From contig JACMZG010001908.1 in NCBI GenBank assembly GCA_018340805.1, forward strand, positions 39,001,689-39,065,688: a DNA stretch of 64,000 bases, read 5' to 3'. A program made the position numbers and the translations under genes. Source of the DNA: Microvelia longipes. Lineage: Eukaryota; Arthropoda; Insecta; Hemiptera; Veliidae. The first letter of the stretch is position 1. Each line of letters starts with the position of its first letter. Shown one piece after another: positions 32,320 to 44,294 of the stretch. The notes beneath the pieces are model-generated. The model did no database searches. It saw only the letters and a program-made list of their open reading frames with translations, and was not told the origin of the DNA.

Positions 32320-34015
32320 TCTTTTTTTTTTAAAAAAAAGGTTGTAAATCTAATCTGTGGGACATTGTGTCACTAGTAGATACAAGACTTTTTCGAGCCG
32401 GAAATTTGTTGTTTATACGTCTCTCTGAACAAGAAAAATTAGATTTTTTTTCTGGAATGGAAAAGCGGGGACTAATAGTCGGGTTAATTAAACTACCACT
32501 TCGGAATAAAATGTTTAAAATTTACATTGGATTATCTTCTGAAATCTTTTAACAACCCTACCACAGAGACTTCCAAATCTAAAAAAAATATTTATTATTA
32601 TTAATTTTTTTTAGTGAATAAAAACACACACATACACTATACATGTATGTTTATATATTAGAAAAAGAAATTTGAAACCTTCAAACTAATAAATCTCTTT
32701 AAGTCTTCTTTTGAAATATCATCACTGTCTAAAATTAACTTACCTTAAAAAAAGTAAAAACATGATTTATGGAATCAAAATTAGAAAACCACCTTGTACT
32801 CTACCAATATTTTTGTGTTCCGTGTGTTTTTGGAAACATTAATGCCGTTAAATTATACCTTGAGTTAAAATAAATGTCATGGAATATGTCTTTGGCTTTA
32901 GGTTATGTTGTAAGTTTAGGTTTTAGTCATGTTATGTCCTGGTTTTACGCCTACTAGGGTTAAAATAACATGATGTTATTGATCAGTTCCTAAATATAAA
33001 GGTTTTATGAATGTAAACAAACACACATGTTTCAAATTAACTCTTAAAAGCTTAAACCCTGAATCTGGATATTATTGTTTAAATTATGTTGAATATCGAG
33101 GTGATTGTGACAGCAATTTAGAATATAAAATTTAAATTTCCCAAAATTTGTGTTGCTCAGACTCATATCTCAGCCAAGGACATGTTTTAACTGAATGAGT
33201 TTTCCCATAGGTAGAATATATATTATGGCAACTTGTCATTAATTATTTCAGGATGTATCTATCGCGGAGAGAAAATCTTTTACCTAAAGTATCTTTGCCA
33301 CCTAAAACCTTGGCTACAATTTAACCAAAAGGAATAGTATCTCGAGGTATAATTTTATCTTATTTGTATAGTAATGCTCTTTTATTTTATTATTCGTACG
33401 GTCCTCCGCTGAACTAAAATCTAGAGACTGAGTTTTGATGGTCAACATTTAAATTTCACATATAGGTTGAAATATAGAAAAATGTTCTCAGATTTTTTTA
33501 AAAATAAAATACATCAAGGTTATGTAGATTTAGTGTTTAAGAATGTGCTTCTTGTGCTTACTCTACAAGTATTCTAAATATTTATTCAACAGAAGATAGA
33601 GTTGATCCCTTTGGCATCATCATAGCTCTGTTGGTTGTCTTTATATTCTACTGGGTAGTAGCTTTCCTCTATGAAATATAAGGGGAGAAAGATATAAAAG
33701 CCTGCTGTTGCTAGGGGTATAAGAAACTCATGAATACAGCATAGCTTTGACCTCATCATTTTCCTTTCTTCAAGGTACACATTTCCTTCAGACCTTTTAC
33801 TGTCATTACCTTTTCTTTACTAGTTTTCTTATCCGATTTTTCATATTTACGACCCTATTATGCCTTTCAGTGTCAAGAATATTTAGTTCGTTTAAAAAAG
33901 TTGTTTTTCCGAAGATTATGGTTAAATTTGTCAATTTTTACAATCGATACAAAACATAAATATTTGAAGAAATATTTACACTATTAAAATCATCACTAGG
34001 CTTACAAAAAAAATT
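32320..34015. other. no supported gene
   Basis: Open frames at 32367-32552, 33586-33780 (minus) and 33747-33959 overlap on opposite strands or lack motifs. No repeats were detected. Confidence 0.35.
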
Positions 34016-34019
34016 ATTA

Positions 34020-34789
34020 TACAGGGTGGTAAATTTCAAATATATCACCCTGATTACACAGCTCCGTAAGGAGCTGTAGCGATAAAATTGGTATCTACTT
34101 CACTAAATAGATACACTTAATCCTAACGGAAGGGAATGTTCTGAAACAAAAATTATTGTAATTTTTCCAATTCAAAAGCTGAATACCTATTTCGCCCACC
34201 GGGAGTTAATTACCTAATTTTTTTTATTTGGTAATCGTCTAGCATGTATGGGAATCTGATTACCAAAATGTGTTTTTCAACGGTTACTTTAAAAGTTAAA
34301 TTAGTGGATATCATTATATGGATCATTTTTGAAACTGTGTCTTATCGTAGATAATTACCGAATTCCGGTAATTTTTGCGAGACTATTATTTTTTCCATAC
34401 AATTTATTAGAAGTGGTGAATTCCTGTGTACCAATAAGCTTATTTTTAATTATAAATGGGTAATAGTACTTATGTATGTCGAACGATAGCTCTGAAAAAA
34501 AATTACCGGAATTCAATTATAATGGTATCAATATGATCGGGATATGACACAGTTTCAGAAATAATTAATTCAAAGGTTTGCTCCAGTTTAATTTTTTAAA
34601 GTTGCCTTAGAAAAACGCATTTTGGTAATTAGATTAAGATACAAGGCAGACCATTACCAAACCAATAATATGGTTTTGAACTTCCTTCTAGTGGTAAACC
34701 TAGTGGGAGAAGATATCAATTTAATTTAATTGCGATAGCTCCTCACGATGCTGAGTTAATCAAGGTGATGTATATAAAATCACCCTGTA
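34020..34789. mobile_element. 770-bp fold-back MITE with TACAGGGTG ends
   Basis: TACAGGGTG at 34020 and its complement ending at 34789 are flanked by TA on both sides. The two halves are reverse complements over most of their length. The left arm 34020-34378 and right arm about 34495-34789 share AAACTGTGTC, TTACCAAAATG(T/C)GTTTTTC, GGAGCT(G/A)T(A/C)GC and AATTCCGGTAATTTTT. The left arm is longer by a block at about 34147-34205 that is missing from the right. Such long snapback structures with a TA target resemble Tc1/mariner-type MITEs. No transposase is present. Confidence 0.85.
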
Positions 34790-34799
34790 TATGGTATAT

Positions 34800-35525
34800 T
34801 AGGAATAACAACTCTACAAAATATGATTACACATTCATGGCCAAAGCCCACTCTGAATTCCTGTCGAAAGAGTATCAATTATCTCAACAATGGTTGTATA
34901 AATTTATGTCACAATTTCTTAAACACAGCTAATGTATAGTATTACAAGACTTTCTATCCGAGGCAGATTTCTGAAACTAGTTTGTTACATTAGTTAGATA
35001 GTCCCTGTTAAACCAGCTGGAACTGAAGATGGCGCCTTCTTTTTTTATTAACACCTAAATAAACTTTTTCAAAGTCTGTCTTTTTATAAAAAAAATTATA
35101 TTAAAAACATCAACCCATCTTAATTAGGTATAAAGATGTAAAACAATAACGCCATCGTTCTTTTTATATAAAAAAAACGTAGCCATGTTCTTTTTTATTC
35201 TTTGTCAAGAAAAATTGATTTTGTAATCAGATTCGGTAAAAATTTCTTTTGATCTTGGGATAGAATTTATATTTAAAAAAATACATATTTATAAATTAAA
35301 ATTTTTATAATACCTCAAAATCGATGAGATGAGATATGAATGCTTTAAGGATTATTTGATTTTTTTATAATCTCTACATTTATGTTTTGATAATACCTTA
35401 ACGCGTTTAAAAGAGAACCGTTGTTGATAAAATAAGTTATTGATTAACTTATAGAAAGGTTTACAGCTTAAGTTTCATTTTCCTCCTAACGCAAAACTGA
35501 AAGAGACCGACAGGTCGACTGAGGT
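34800..35525. other. mostly featureless; one short open frame
   Basis: A plus frame from about 34800 to 34932 reads ...YDYTFMAKAHSEFLSKEYQL then SQQWLYKF and stops. It is open and not obviously low-complexity, but I recognise no family and find no splice sites. The rest is AT-rich. Confidence 0.3.
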
Positions 35526-35532
35526 AAATTAG

Positions 35533-35990
35533 TTAGCTCTTGAGGCTTGCCGAGGATAGTACTAACATGTTGACTCCGAGGCTCTACCTAGGGAGATTAG
35601 TGAAATGTTGGCTTCAAAGGCTCTACCGAGGAAGATTATACTAACATGATGGCTTCCGAGGCTCTACCTAGGGGGATTAGTGAAATGTTGACCTCCGATG
35701 CCTACCTAGGGAGATTTAGTGAAATGTTGACTTCCGATGCTCTACCCTAGGGAGATTAGTGAATGTTGACTTCCGATGCTCTACCTAGGGAGATTAGTGA
35801 AATGTTAACTTCCGATGCTCTACCTAGGGAGATTAGTGAAATGTTGACTTCAGAGGCTGCATCAAGGAAGATTACTAACATGTTGGCTTCAAAGGCTCTA
35901 CCGAGGAAGATTATACTAACATGATGGCTTCCGAGGCTCTACTGAGAAAGATTACTTTCATGTTTCATGTTACCGAGGAAGATATCACGT
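35533..35990 (+). repeat. minisatellite of about 50-bp units
   Basis: Around nine units share CTACCTAGGGAGATTAGTGA and AATGTTGACTTCCGATGCT, with variants. A two-unit block beginning TTGGCTTCAAAGGCTCTACC and including GAGGAAGATTATACTAACA occurs near 35606 and again near 35883. This shows higher-order structure, or duplication of a multi-unit block. Isolated one-base indels occur, and no frame is kept. Confidence 0.9.
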
Positions 35991-35999
35991 GTTTGTGTA

Positions 36000-38020
36000 A
36001 TATAACAACCAGGCAAATAACACAAACAGATATTTTTAAAAAATAGATAATTTTAAAGGAATTCGTAATATTAAGAAAATAAATTTTAAAATACTTAATG
36101 ATCATTGTATGTAGTGAGTAATTAATATAACAAACAAGCTAGATTAGTCTGCAAAGTTAGTGAAGGGCTGGGTTAGTTCGTGGAGTCGGTTAAACATACA
36201 AAAGTATCACACAATCTTCGGTTTGATTCTCCATTGAACCAATGTTAATATTGATAAATATTAATCTTAATTTTATTTGCCTACGGCGACTGTATAAAGA
36301 ATTTAAAACGCAAGGAGTTAATAAAGGGTGTTAAATTTGTGCTTATAGGCTCTGTGTGGTTAAGTTACAGTCCTAAATTAAAGTAATGGACCTCTAAAAC
36401 AACTATCCATCGTCAGTTGTTTTAGATTTGCTTCGTTTCTAAGCTACGACAGGAACTTAACTATACAGGGGCTCGTTATTATACTCCTATTTAGAATAAA
36501 ATGAAGACAATTTCTTAGCTAATTACAGTATTGCTAACATTTTTTGAAGATTTCGTAGAACAAAAAAATGAAAATATTCTCTTTAAACAAATCTCTGACA
36601 CAAAATTATTGTAATTTTTCCAATTCAAAAGGTGAATACCTATTTAGCCCACAATTCCTAATATAGATTGATTTCTTTTTTTGTCGGATGAAATAAAAAA
36701 GCTTATATTTCAAAAGAAAAACACAATTCGTGTCTAAAACAGTATTTTTTCTTTGATTGTGTACTCAAAGAATTTTCCCCTTTTTGAGAATACATAGAGT
36801 AACGATATATTACGAAAAAGTGACAACAAAGATATTCAACTTTTTAAGAGAAGGGTGCAATATTTTCCCTCTCGCTTTGGATGTAGAAATATACCTCAGT
36901 ATTAAAAATGGGTAGAAAATACAAAAATTTAAAAAAAGTGGTACAAACCGTAAATATCATTAGCCTAAAGTTACACCCTTGCGGAATACCATCTTTTAAT
37001 ATTAAAAGACATTATGAGGGAATTTCTACGTCAGAGTGTTAGCATTAACACCCTAGGGAGCCAAGAATTCTTTTCTCCATGCTTAACATTAATCCTACTA
37101 AAGTCCTTAGCAGACTTTTTTTCTTACAAAGTACTGTTTGTATTAAATTTTAAAAAAATATCACTTATTCATACATATGTCACTCTTTATTTGGTGAAAG
37201 TAAACTAAAATGTTGAAATTTTATATCCTCATTAAATTATCTTTCATTTAGTAAAACTAAATAAAATAAAATACGTTCACTTACTTAACGAGTAAAAATA
37301 TTAAGTATTATATTTTAGGTTCATAAAATAATGATGTCCCTTTGCACCATTCTTCATTTTATTTTTAAACTTTAATAATGTTAGTACCTAAATTATTAGA
37401 ATTTTTCAGCCCTTTTCTAAATCTAAACGCTAATAAAACGTCTTAAATTTTTTAAAAAAAGGTTAATAAAGAAAAACGTCGTAAGAATAAATTATAATTA
37501 CCTTTTTTTAAATACATTTTTTTAGATTTATATTTGTTTCCTTCTAAATAAAAGTTGTTTGGAAAAGTTAAAAAAATAATATTTTTTAATTTTTAATAGA
37601 AATAATATTGTTCTAAAAGTCGTTCATAAAAGTTAAGGACTAATCATAATTAAGCGGCGTTTATGTATTTTTTTAATTTATTTACTTAGGTAAACAACCT
37701 AGTTTTAAGATTGAAAAAATTAGACATTATTTCTTAAACCTGTTTTAAAACTTTAAATGTAATGCTTTATTTTATTATAAAAATTAATGATGATGCAGAA
37801 AAAAAATCATAAAGCAAAAAGTATTCACAAAAATACTTTCTTAAATTCCTGACTATTTCCTACTTAAACAGAATTAGTAGTAGAATACTAGTTTTTACTT
37901 CCAAATTAATTTATCTCTCCTGGAGTTAGTTCTATTGGATTAATGTATCGAATCATTAAATAAACCTTGCTTGTATTGCTTTGAGATGTAAGGATCTTTA
38001 TTTGATTTAATAAGATATAA
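36000..38020. other. AT-rich stretch with two small repeats
   Basis: A perfect 12-bp hairpin TCTAAAACAACT/AGTTGTTTTAGA with a 10-base loop lies at 36393-36426. At 36601-36652 there is a fragment of the fold-back element's left arm (matches 34147-34199: ATTATTGTAATTTTTCCAAT and following). A box-B-like GGTTTGATTCTCC near 36221 lacks tRNA pairing. No exon is seen. Confidence 0.5.
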
Positions 38021-38026
38021 GTCACA

Positions 38027-38335
38027 AAACGAGTCGAAGTGAAAGAGAAGAACAAAACAAGTCGAAGTAAAAGAGAAGAACAAAACAAGAGTCGAAGAAC
38101 AAAACGAGTCGTAGTGAAAGAGAAGAACAAAACGAATCGTAGTGAAAGAGAAAGAAAAACGAAGAAGAGAGAAGAACAAAACGAGTCGTAGTGAAAGAGA
38201 AGAACAAAACGAGTCGTAGTGAAAGAGAAGAACAAAACGAGTCGTAGTGAAAGAGAAGAACAAAACGAGGTAGTGAAAGAGAAGAACAAAACGAGTCGTA
38301 CTGAAAAAGAAGAACAAAACGAGAAGAATTGAGGG
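38027..38335 (-). repeat. minisatellite of about 28-bp purine-rich units
   Basis: About eleven units of GAAGAACAAAACGAGTCGTA plus GTGAAAGA. The unit lacks stop codons in several minus-strand frames and 28 is not a multiple of three, so long overlapping frames rich in F, S, L and R appear. They are not genes. The array ends in GAGGGTGAGCGAAG and then TTCTAGGTACCC, which matches the family A terminal wording TTCTAAGGTACCC. It therefore probably grew inside a family A tail. Confidence 0.9.
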
Positions 38336-38437
38336 TGAGCGAAGTGTATTCAGATAAGGACAGAAAAAATTCTAGGTACCCGTACCTGATCTTTTCATTG
38401 CATTAAACGACTTCTTTTAATGCACTTCTTATGTATG

Positions 38438-38562
<125 letters not shown>

Positions 38563-38569
38563 GTGTGTG

Positions 38570-39595
38570 TGTGTTTTTTGTTTGTCTGCATGTGTGTATT
38601 TATTTTTTTGTAATCCCTAATTTGGTGGCTTTATCTGCCAAATGATTGAAAAAATACAGTCCCAATTTTAAATTATTTTTCTACTTGATAATAAATAAAG
38701 TTAAGCTACGTCTTAGGACTTGACAATATTTGACCAACCAAAAAATAATCTCCTCTTCCAAACCCAAATCCTGAGTGTTTCAAAGGTAATAAAAATGGCA
38801 TTGCAATCATGAGTTAAAAGTAATTATACTATTAAGTGTATATAATAGTTAATACTATTTAGTATTAATACTATTAATACTATTTTGTGATATAATAGTT
38901 TGCCTTTGCTCTCCCTTGAGATGTATGACGTGCTTCTAGCCATATAGGGCATTTTATAATACTTACATTTTAAAACTCCATGTCTATGTAACATTATATG
39001 CTAAAAAAATTCTCGAAAATTTGTCTGAAGATTTATTTTGTTTTATTAAGTAGGGCATAATGAAAAACTAATAAAAAATAGTGAACAACCATGTTACAGA
39101 GGAAACCTTATCAAATTACTCTCCCAGGTGGGCACGCCTTTCTTGCCCCCTCTTACCTTTCTATCTTGTTACCATAGAATCATACAAATGTGCGTGTTGA
39201 ATTTATAAAAAAAATGTTTTAAAATAAAATATATGTGTAAATTACATGAATGTCCAATGGCCGCACTGCGTTAGTATTATACATCATATACATTATTTTA
39301 GAGTTGTATAAAATTACATTTAAAGAGATTATAAGTTTGAAGTAACAAAATTCACTATTTTAAAAACCACTCTTATCTGCTTTCGTGTTGCCAGCAAAAA
39401 TTATTATCAGCATTTTATTACTAAACATATTCTATTACCGGTCTCATGATAGTGTAACTTATATTTTTTTAAAATATATTATTTATGGAGTAAATTGCTT
39501 TACTTTTTATATAAAGTTATAATATAGTTAATAATGAGAATGGAAAGTAACTACACATGTAAACGTAAAGACTTACGCCATTCTATGAGTTTGCA
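38570..39595. other. AT-rich stretch with no recognised feature
   Basis: Short TATTAATACTA-type direct repeats occur at 38846-38885. No exon was found. Confidence 0.4.
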
Positions 39596-39599
39596 TTTT

Positions 39600-39850
39600 T
39601 TCTCAACATTTGAGTTATCAAAAAGGGGTCTTTTTTGGTCCCATCGGCACCCCGGGCCACTTTGGGACCATCCAGTGGTTGCTTCGCGACCACATTGTTG
39701 TAGTTTTTGTATTATTCCATGTTACATGTATTTACCGAATTTACATTGCCTCGCCTCTTAGGCCCATTTCGCGGGTCTTTAAGGCCCGCGGTGTGGCTCT
39801 ATTGCTTGTTCGGAGCCACATTGATTTGGTTACAGATATTGTTGAGGTCA
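39600..39850. repeat. GC-rich cluster of four hairpins
   Basis: Within AT-rich DNA, four perfect or near-perfect stems follow each other: TGGTCCCA/TGGGACCA (39636-39670), GTGGTTGC/GCGACCAC around a TTC loop (39675-39693), CGCGGG/CCCGCG (39770-39790) and TGTGGCTC/GAGCCACA (39792-39820). Hairpins 2 and 4 are both followed by the same ATTG. Two overlapping frames run through the block but have no recognisable domain. The layout recalls the cluster at 15.55-15.66 kb. Confidence 0.75.
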
Positions 39851-39892
39851 TTGCCCTAGACATATGTATACATATATACTACATTATAAATA

Positions 39893-39897
39893 AATAA

Positions 39898-39960
<63 letters not shown>
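39893..39960. repeat. (TA)n microsatellite
   Basis: A TAAA-type start passes into TA with two ATTATA breaks, then a GTATGTATGT end. Confidence 0.95.
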
Positions 39961-40079
39961 GTCTGTATGTATGTAGTTTTCATTTTGTTACCCAAGCAAA
40001 AACAAAGAGCAGGTTACAAATAGTTACACATAAACTGCTCCAGCCATCCTCGAGCACGAGCACGACTTATCCGAAGATG

Positions 40080-41010
40080 TGCTTATAAAATAGAAGTATT
40101 TTTCACCTAAATTATCTGTTTTAAGACCTTCTAAGTGGTTTTAACAAAGATGTCTGTGAGTGTGCATGTATGAAATAGTAGCTCCTAGTGTATTTATGGT
40201 AGAGAGTTGAACTATGTAAAAAATTAGTTTTTAGGTCTAGCTGTGCCAAGGAGTATAGTATTTGTACTATACTAATACTAATACTATTTAAAATGTCAAT
40301 TTAATTTTTAATTAGCATGTTTTATTATAAATTATTATATTTTTGTTATAATTTTTTAATCCGTTTTTTTGCTCAGTTATAAGAGCCGCATGTTTTAAGT
40401 TAGTTTAATGTAAGTTGTATTGTTTAATCAATTGTATTGTTTGAGTGCTGGCAGAATGGAAGAGGAGACTTTTGTCTCAATTTCGCCAGTTTAAATAAAT
40501 CAATAAATAAATACTTTAATCCTAAGTTGTACTATCCGGAAAATAAGTTTATAATTGTAAAATGCTTTGATCGCTTTTAAGTTATGGCTACATGAAGTTA
40601 TGTTTAGGACCAAAAAATGTGGATACTAACATTGCATTTACACGTACTGTTCAACAGAGAATAAAGTGAACCTAAAGTCCCTACCTCAGAAAAAATGCAT
40701 CCCGTTATCCAATAAATACGTTTACTGTGTTTCATTTTAATTCGGCTAGTATATATCTACGGTTTTTGTTAATTCACTGATGTTAGAAAGTATCAAGCGA
40801 GATCAGTATCTGTATGGGTTGCCGCTGGGAATAAAAAGGATGTTATTACTGTCTAAAGACGAACAAAGTGAGACATAGACGTACTGTAGTAAAATTGGGT
40901 GATTTCCATATTCTGAGGAAGAGTAAAGCGAGACCGAAGTTGTAAGGATGAGCATAGCGAATCCGATTTCCGTAAAGTTCCGAGGTAGTTTAATGATACT
41001 TAATATTGGA
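40080..41010 (+). mobile_element. family A copy with 5S-like block
   Basis: The partial head ATTTTTCACCTAAATTATCT, TAGCTCCTAGTGTATTTATG and GTAGAGAGTTGAAC (40095-40215) is followed by diverged sequence. The 5S-like block lies at 40779-40832 on the same strand. The tail comes next, with GAGGAAGAGTAAAGCGAGAC, GATGAGCATAGCGAATCCGA and TTCCGAGGTA. The order matches the copy at 12.9-14.3 kb. The body between 40.3 and 40.75 kb contains other sequence, probably an insertion. Confidence 0.6.
40779..40832 (+). ncRNA. 5S rRNA-derived segment within family A
   Basis: GATGTTAGAAAGTATCAAGC, then GAGATCAGTATCTGTATGGG and TTGCCGCTGGGAATA parallel the 5S box A to box C region; 5S reads ...TTAGTACTTGGATGGGTGACCGCCTGGGAATA. 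Box C and the following GGGAATA are the clearest part. It is not a 5S gene. Confidence 0.55.
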
Positions 41011-41014
41011 GAAT

Positions 41015-41680
41015 GACTAAAAGAAAAGAACTAATTTAGCCCTTTAAGTAACAAAATCTTTGCCAGTTTGACTCCGGGTATCGTAATAAAAATTAGTAAT
41101 GATTCTTTAAAGAATGATTTTAAGTTAATCTCTTTTAGAAAGATTTGAATTTTGAAGGGGCCTAAAAAAGGTATTGTTGGCCGTAAGCCGCTAATTTTTG
41201 TATCAATTAAGCCCCCTTAAACTTTTTTTGGATGATCCCCTCTCTAATCTTATACGTCCCCAGGTTTTTCCCTTGGCTTAATGGAGATTTTTGGCTCACA
41301 ACAGAAAAAAATTAAAAGGCAAAAAACAGTTTAAATGGGAGAAAAATTCAGATGGTGCATTGCTAATCAGCCCTTCTGAGCACCCCTCTTTGAGTTCTTT
41401 TTTGGATAACTCCCAACAAAAAATCCTTAGAAGTATACCTCCTCAATTTTTGCCTCATTTTACCGTTTAATTATTATAAAATTAAAAATAAGTATAGAAT
41501 ATTTTAAACATATATTAACGAAATTCCCAAACAAAATGCAAGAGGAAAGGTATAAAAATATTGAGCCTTATTTTTAAAATTGGTTCGTTTTTACTTTTGC
41601 TCCCCTACTACCGTAGATAGGAAAAGCCGAAACTGTAATTCCATCAGAATTATTATTTTTAAGCGTATTTTAAGACAAAT
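41015..41680. other. no supported gene
   Basis: Moderately less AT-rich, with runs of C or G (GATCCCCTC, GGGGCC), but with stops in all frames and no inverted or tandem structure. Confidence 0.4.
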
Positions 41681-41682
41681 TT

Positions 41683-42599
41683 GGGGCTCCGTTTCACGAA
41701 TGTACAAGTCTTGTAGTTACAGAAAGTTGTAAAAAACAACTTATAATAACCAATGTACAACTGTTACCAAGGGTATACTAGTACATTTATAGAATTTATT
41801 CTAAATCATAAACTACACTTTCTTGTCTACTAAAGTTACTTGTAACATTTCTACCCAAACCCAAGTGCAAACCTAGATAGACAGAGTTACATGTTCATTC
41901 TACTAAAATAAAACTAAGTGCTTGTTCTCATATTTTAATTTAATAGTTAGTACTCAATATGAGTTTGCAAAAACGTTTTTCATAAATCTTACTTTTTATA
42001 TTTTAGAAACAATTGCATTCGATATAATTTACTCACATGAATGAAATTGGGTTTTTAATTTTTAATTTTATCAATACTTTGACATATTTTTTTACCGAAT
42101 ATTGTAACATTAGTAAATAACTCTCTCAAGTTACAGTAATTTGTAATAATATTTGTGAAACGCTTTATTTTTACACAGTAACAAGTTTTTTGTATAATAG
42201 ATTGTAAGATTTGTAGGAGGGATTTTAAACAGTTTTTACACGAATATGCTGGTTTAGAGATCTAAGGTAAAACTTGTAACCAACCAGTCCAAGAATATAA
42301 TAGTTATATAGAGTGTCGAAAGATATACGAGATTGTAAGACAGAAGGTGGGGATGCTGGCATCTAGTGGCTGCTATGAAACTAACTCTCCTGGTTATCTA
42401 AATCCTAGGAAAACCCTTCTTTATATATCCTTTGCTACTATAGTGTTTTTAAATAATTGTAATTATTTGTTTTTTTAACCGCTTGTAATTAATACCCTAC
42501 ACTTGTACATTAGTAAAATAAAATTTCTTACAATTATTAGTAAAATTGTAGCTTTCTACTTGTAGTATACAAGGCTTGTAATTTCTTGAAACGAGGACC
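41683..42599. mobile_element. MITE-like element with CGTTTCAC ends
   Basis: The left end CTCCGTTTCACGAATGTACA, then AGTCTTGTAG, is mirrored at 42560-42599 (minus strand: CCTCGTTTCAAGAAATTACA, then AGCCTTGTAT). A third related terminus lies internally at about 42130-42162 (minus: CGTTTCACAAATATTATTAC). The interior is full of GTAAC/GTTAC and TTGTA words. This may be one element that captured a partial copy, or two adjacent ones. No ORF is seen. Target duplication is not clear. Confidence 0.55.
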
Positions 42600-42604
42600 T
42601 GAAT

Positions 42605-43765
42605 AGTTTTCAGTATACCTGGGTATTCTTCCTGCTCTATCAATACGTTAACGATAATGGAATAATGAAGAGGACTTTTAGTCCTATCAGAACACATCAT
42701 ATTTATTAAAATTTAATTTAAAAGCTTAATATTTTTAACTTTTATTTAAGAAGCTTTTAGATAATAACCATATAAAATCATTCGTTTAAGATTAAACTTT
42801 AAAATTATCATTACGTTAAGTATTTTACTCCAAAGGGTAGAAATAAACATGATAAGAATCATGATATCACTTTCCTCTTCAGATAAGACAAGAAGGATAA
42901 AACATACAGTTTACTCAGCCTCAATTATTTTTAATACAATTTTATTCTTGATATTTATTCGTACTGATTTTATTTATTTATTTTTTTAGATAAAACAAAT
43001 CTCTTACTCATTTATGAAACAAAACTTTATCTTTGCAGGATAAAATATCTTTTCATTGGTGCATAAATTTATACTAACTCTGATAAAAACTGTCATTGTT
43101 AATGATTTCTGTAAGAATCACGTTCTCGTGTTTAATAAGAAATTATGGAAATAAACATAATTTTTGCAATTTTATTTTTAATAAATAAATATATTACTTT
43201 TAACTTTTATAAGATAATATTGAAATTCTTAAGACAAAATGGTTGAAAAAGATTAGATAATGTAATCTTATAAAATAATGTGGCGTTTGCAAATGCATTA
43301 ATAAAATATCACTGTAACTTGTTTAAGTTCATTTAATGATTCGAGTATTTATGCTGCTTTTATCGTGGATGGGGTTTCTGATAAAACCAGATTGCAATGT
43401 TTGGGTAAAATACCTTCATGTGGTTCTTTTCCATTTTAGAGCTATTGCTTAAACATAAACATAATTTCGAAGTACAAGTAAAGGTGCTGGTATAAAGAAC
43501 TTTTTACTCTCGAGGGAATTCTATGTCATTTGTCATTTTAATATACTAATTGTCCCCAATAAAGTGGATGTTGTGGTCTCTCCTTTTTAAATATTTATCA
43601 TTTTTTCTAATTTATCATAAAAAATAGACACAAATAGCTATGTAGCTTGTATCCATGCTACATTGGAATGTGTCAAACACTCTTTAATCGTCCACGAAAT
43701 ACAGAAATCAGTAAGTCATCCGGCTAGACTTGATTTCCTTATGCAGTAAAAACAACCGTTTAGTA
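42605..43765. other. AT-rich stretch with no recognised feature
   Basis: No tandem or inverted repeat and no exon candidate were found. Confidence 0.4.
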
Positions 43766-43770
43766 CCATT

Positions 43771-43828
43771 CAGTCACCTATCCAGGTTCTGACATCCGAT
43801 GCTGCTCATAATTTGTGATCCGACAGAT
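43771..43828 (-). ncRNA. 5S rRNA-derived segment, isolated
   Basis: On the minus strand TATCTGTCGGATCACAAATT, then ATGAGCAGCATCGG, and further on CCTGGATAGGTGACTG. 5S rRNA has CGTCCGATCACCGAAATTAA, GCAGCGTCGG and TTAGATGGGGGACC in that order and similar spacing. This is the fullest 5S match of the five in the window: it includes the GATCAC upstream of box A. No family A head lies on the same strand nearby, and the only head at 44.2 kb points the other way. Confidence 0.65.
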
Positions 43829-44179
43829 ACCGTAAATATAAAAAGTGTATTAAAATAAAACTTAGTATAGTTGTAATAATCATATTATGGGACACCCTTG
43901 TGCTAAATTTTAATTTGTAGATAATTTTTCGGATTTTTAAAATGTTGGCAAATCATAGTTATAGAATTAAAATGGTCTTAGCTAAAGATATTTTGAAAAT
44001 ACATGATTGGATATTAAATTTTAAAATACCTCAAAATCTAATAAATAACTTACAATGCGTAATAGGGCTTTTTGTTTAAATTTGGACCATAGAATCTGGA
44101 TTTTCATTTTGTTTCAATAAACTTGTGTTATCCTGAACATTCTCTACTTATCTCAGTTCCTAAGGGGAAATAATTAAAA

Positions 44180-44290
44180 TTTTCATTTTTCCCAACTTAC
44201 TGTCGTAGGTAAGGGAAATGTTGCGGGTAACACTAAAACTCTTAAATCAAGATTTCACCCGATGTTTCCTTTATTTTTTTAGAATAGGCT
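44180..44290 (+). mobile_element. family A fragment (head)
   Basis: CCCAACTTACTGTCGTAGGT, AAGGGAAATGTTGCG and AAATCAAGATTTCACCCGAT match the family head, strongly diverged, and end at TTTCCTTT. Confidence 0.45.
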
Positions 44291-44294
44291 AACC

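Noticed and set aside
36165..36235. tRNA-like sequence with box-A- and box-B-like words
   Set aside because: The stems do not pair and box B is poor (GGTTTGATTCT).
37906..38317. Overlapping minus-strand ORFs of 127, 125 and 61 codons
   Set aside because: They are translations of a 28-bp tandem unit lacking stops in several frames.
39534..39897. Two overlapping 75- and 95-codon ORFs
   Set aside because: They run through a cluster of GC-rich palindromes and do not resemble a protein family.
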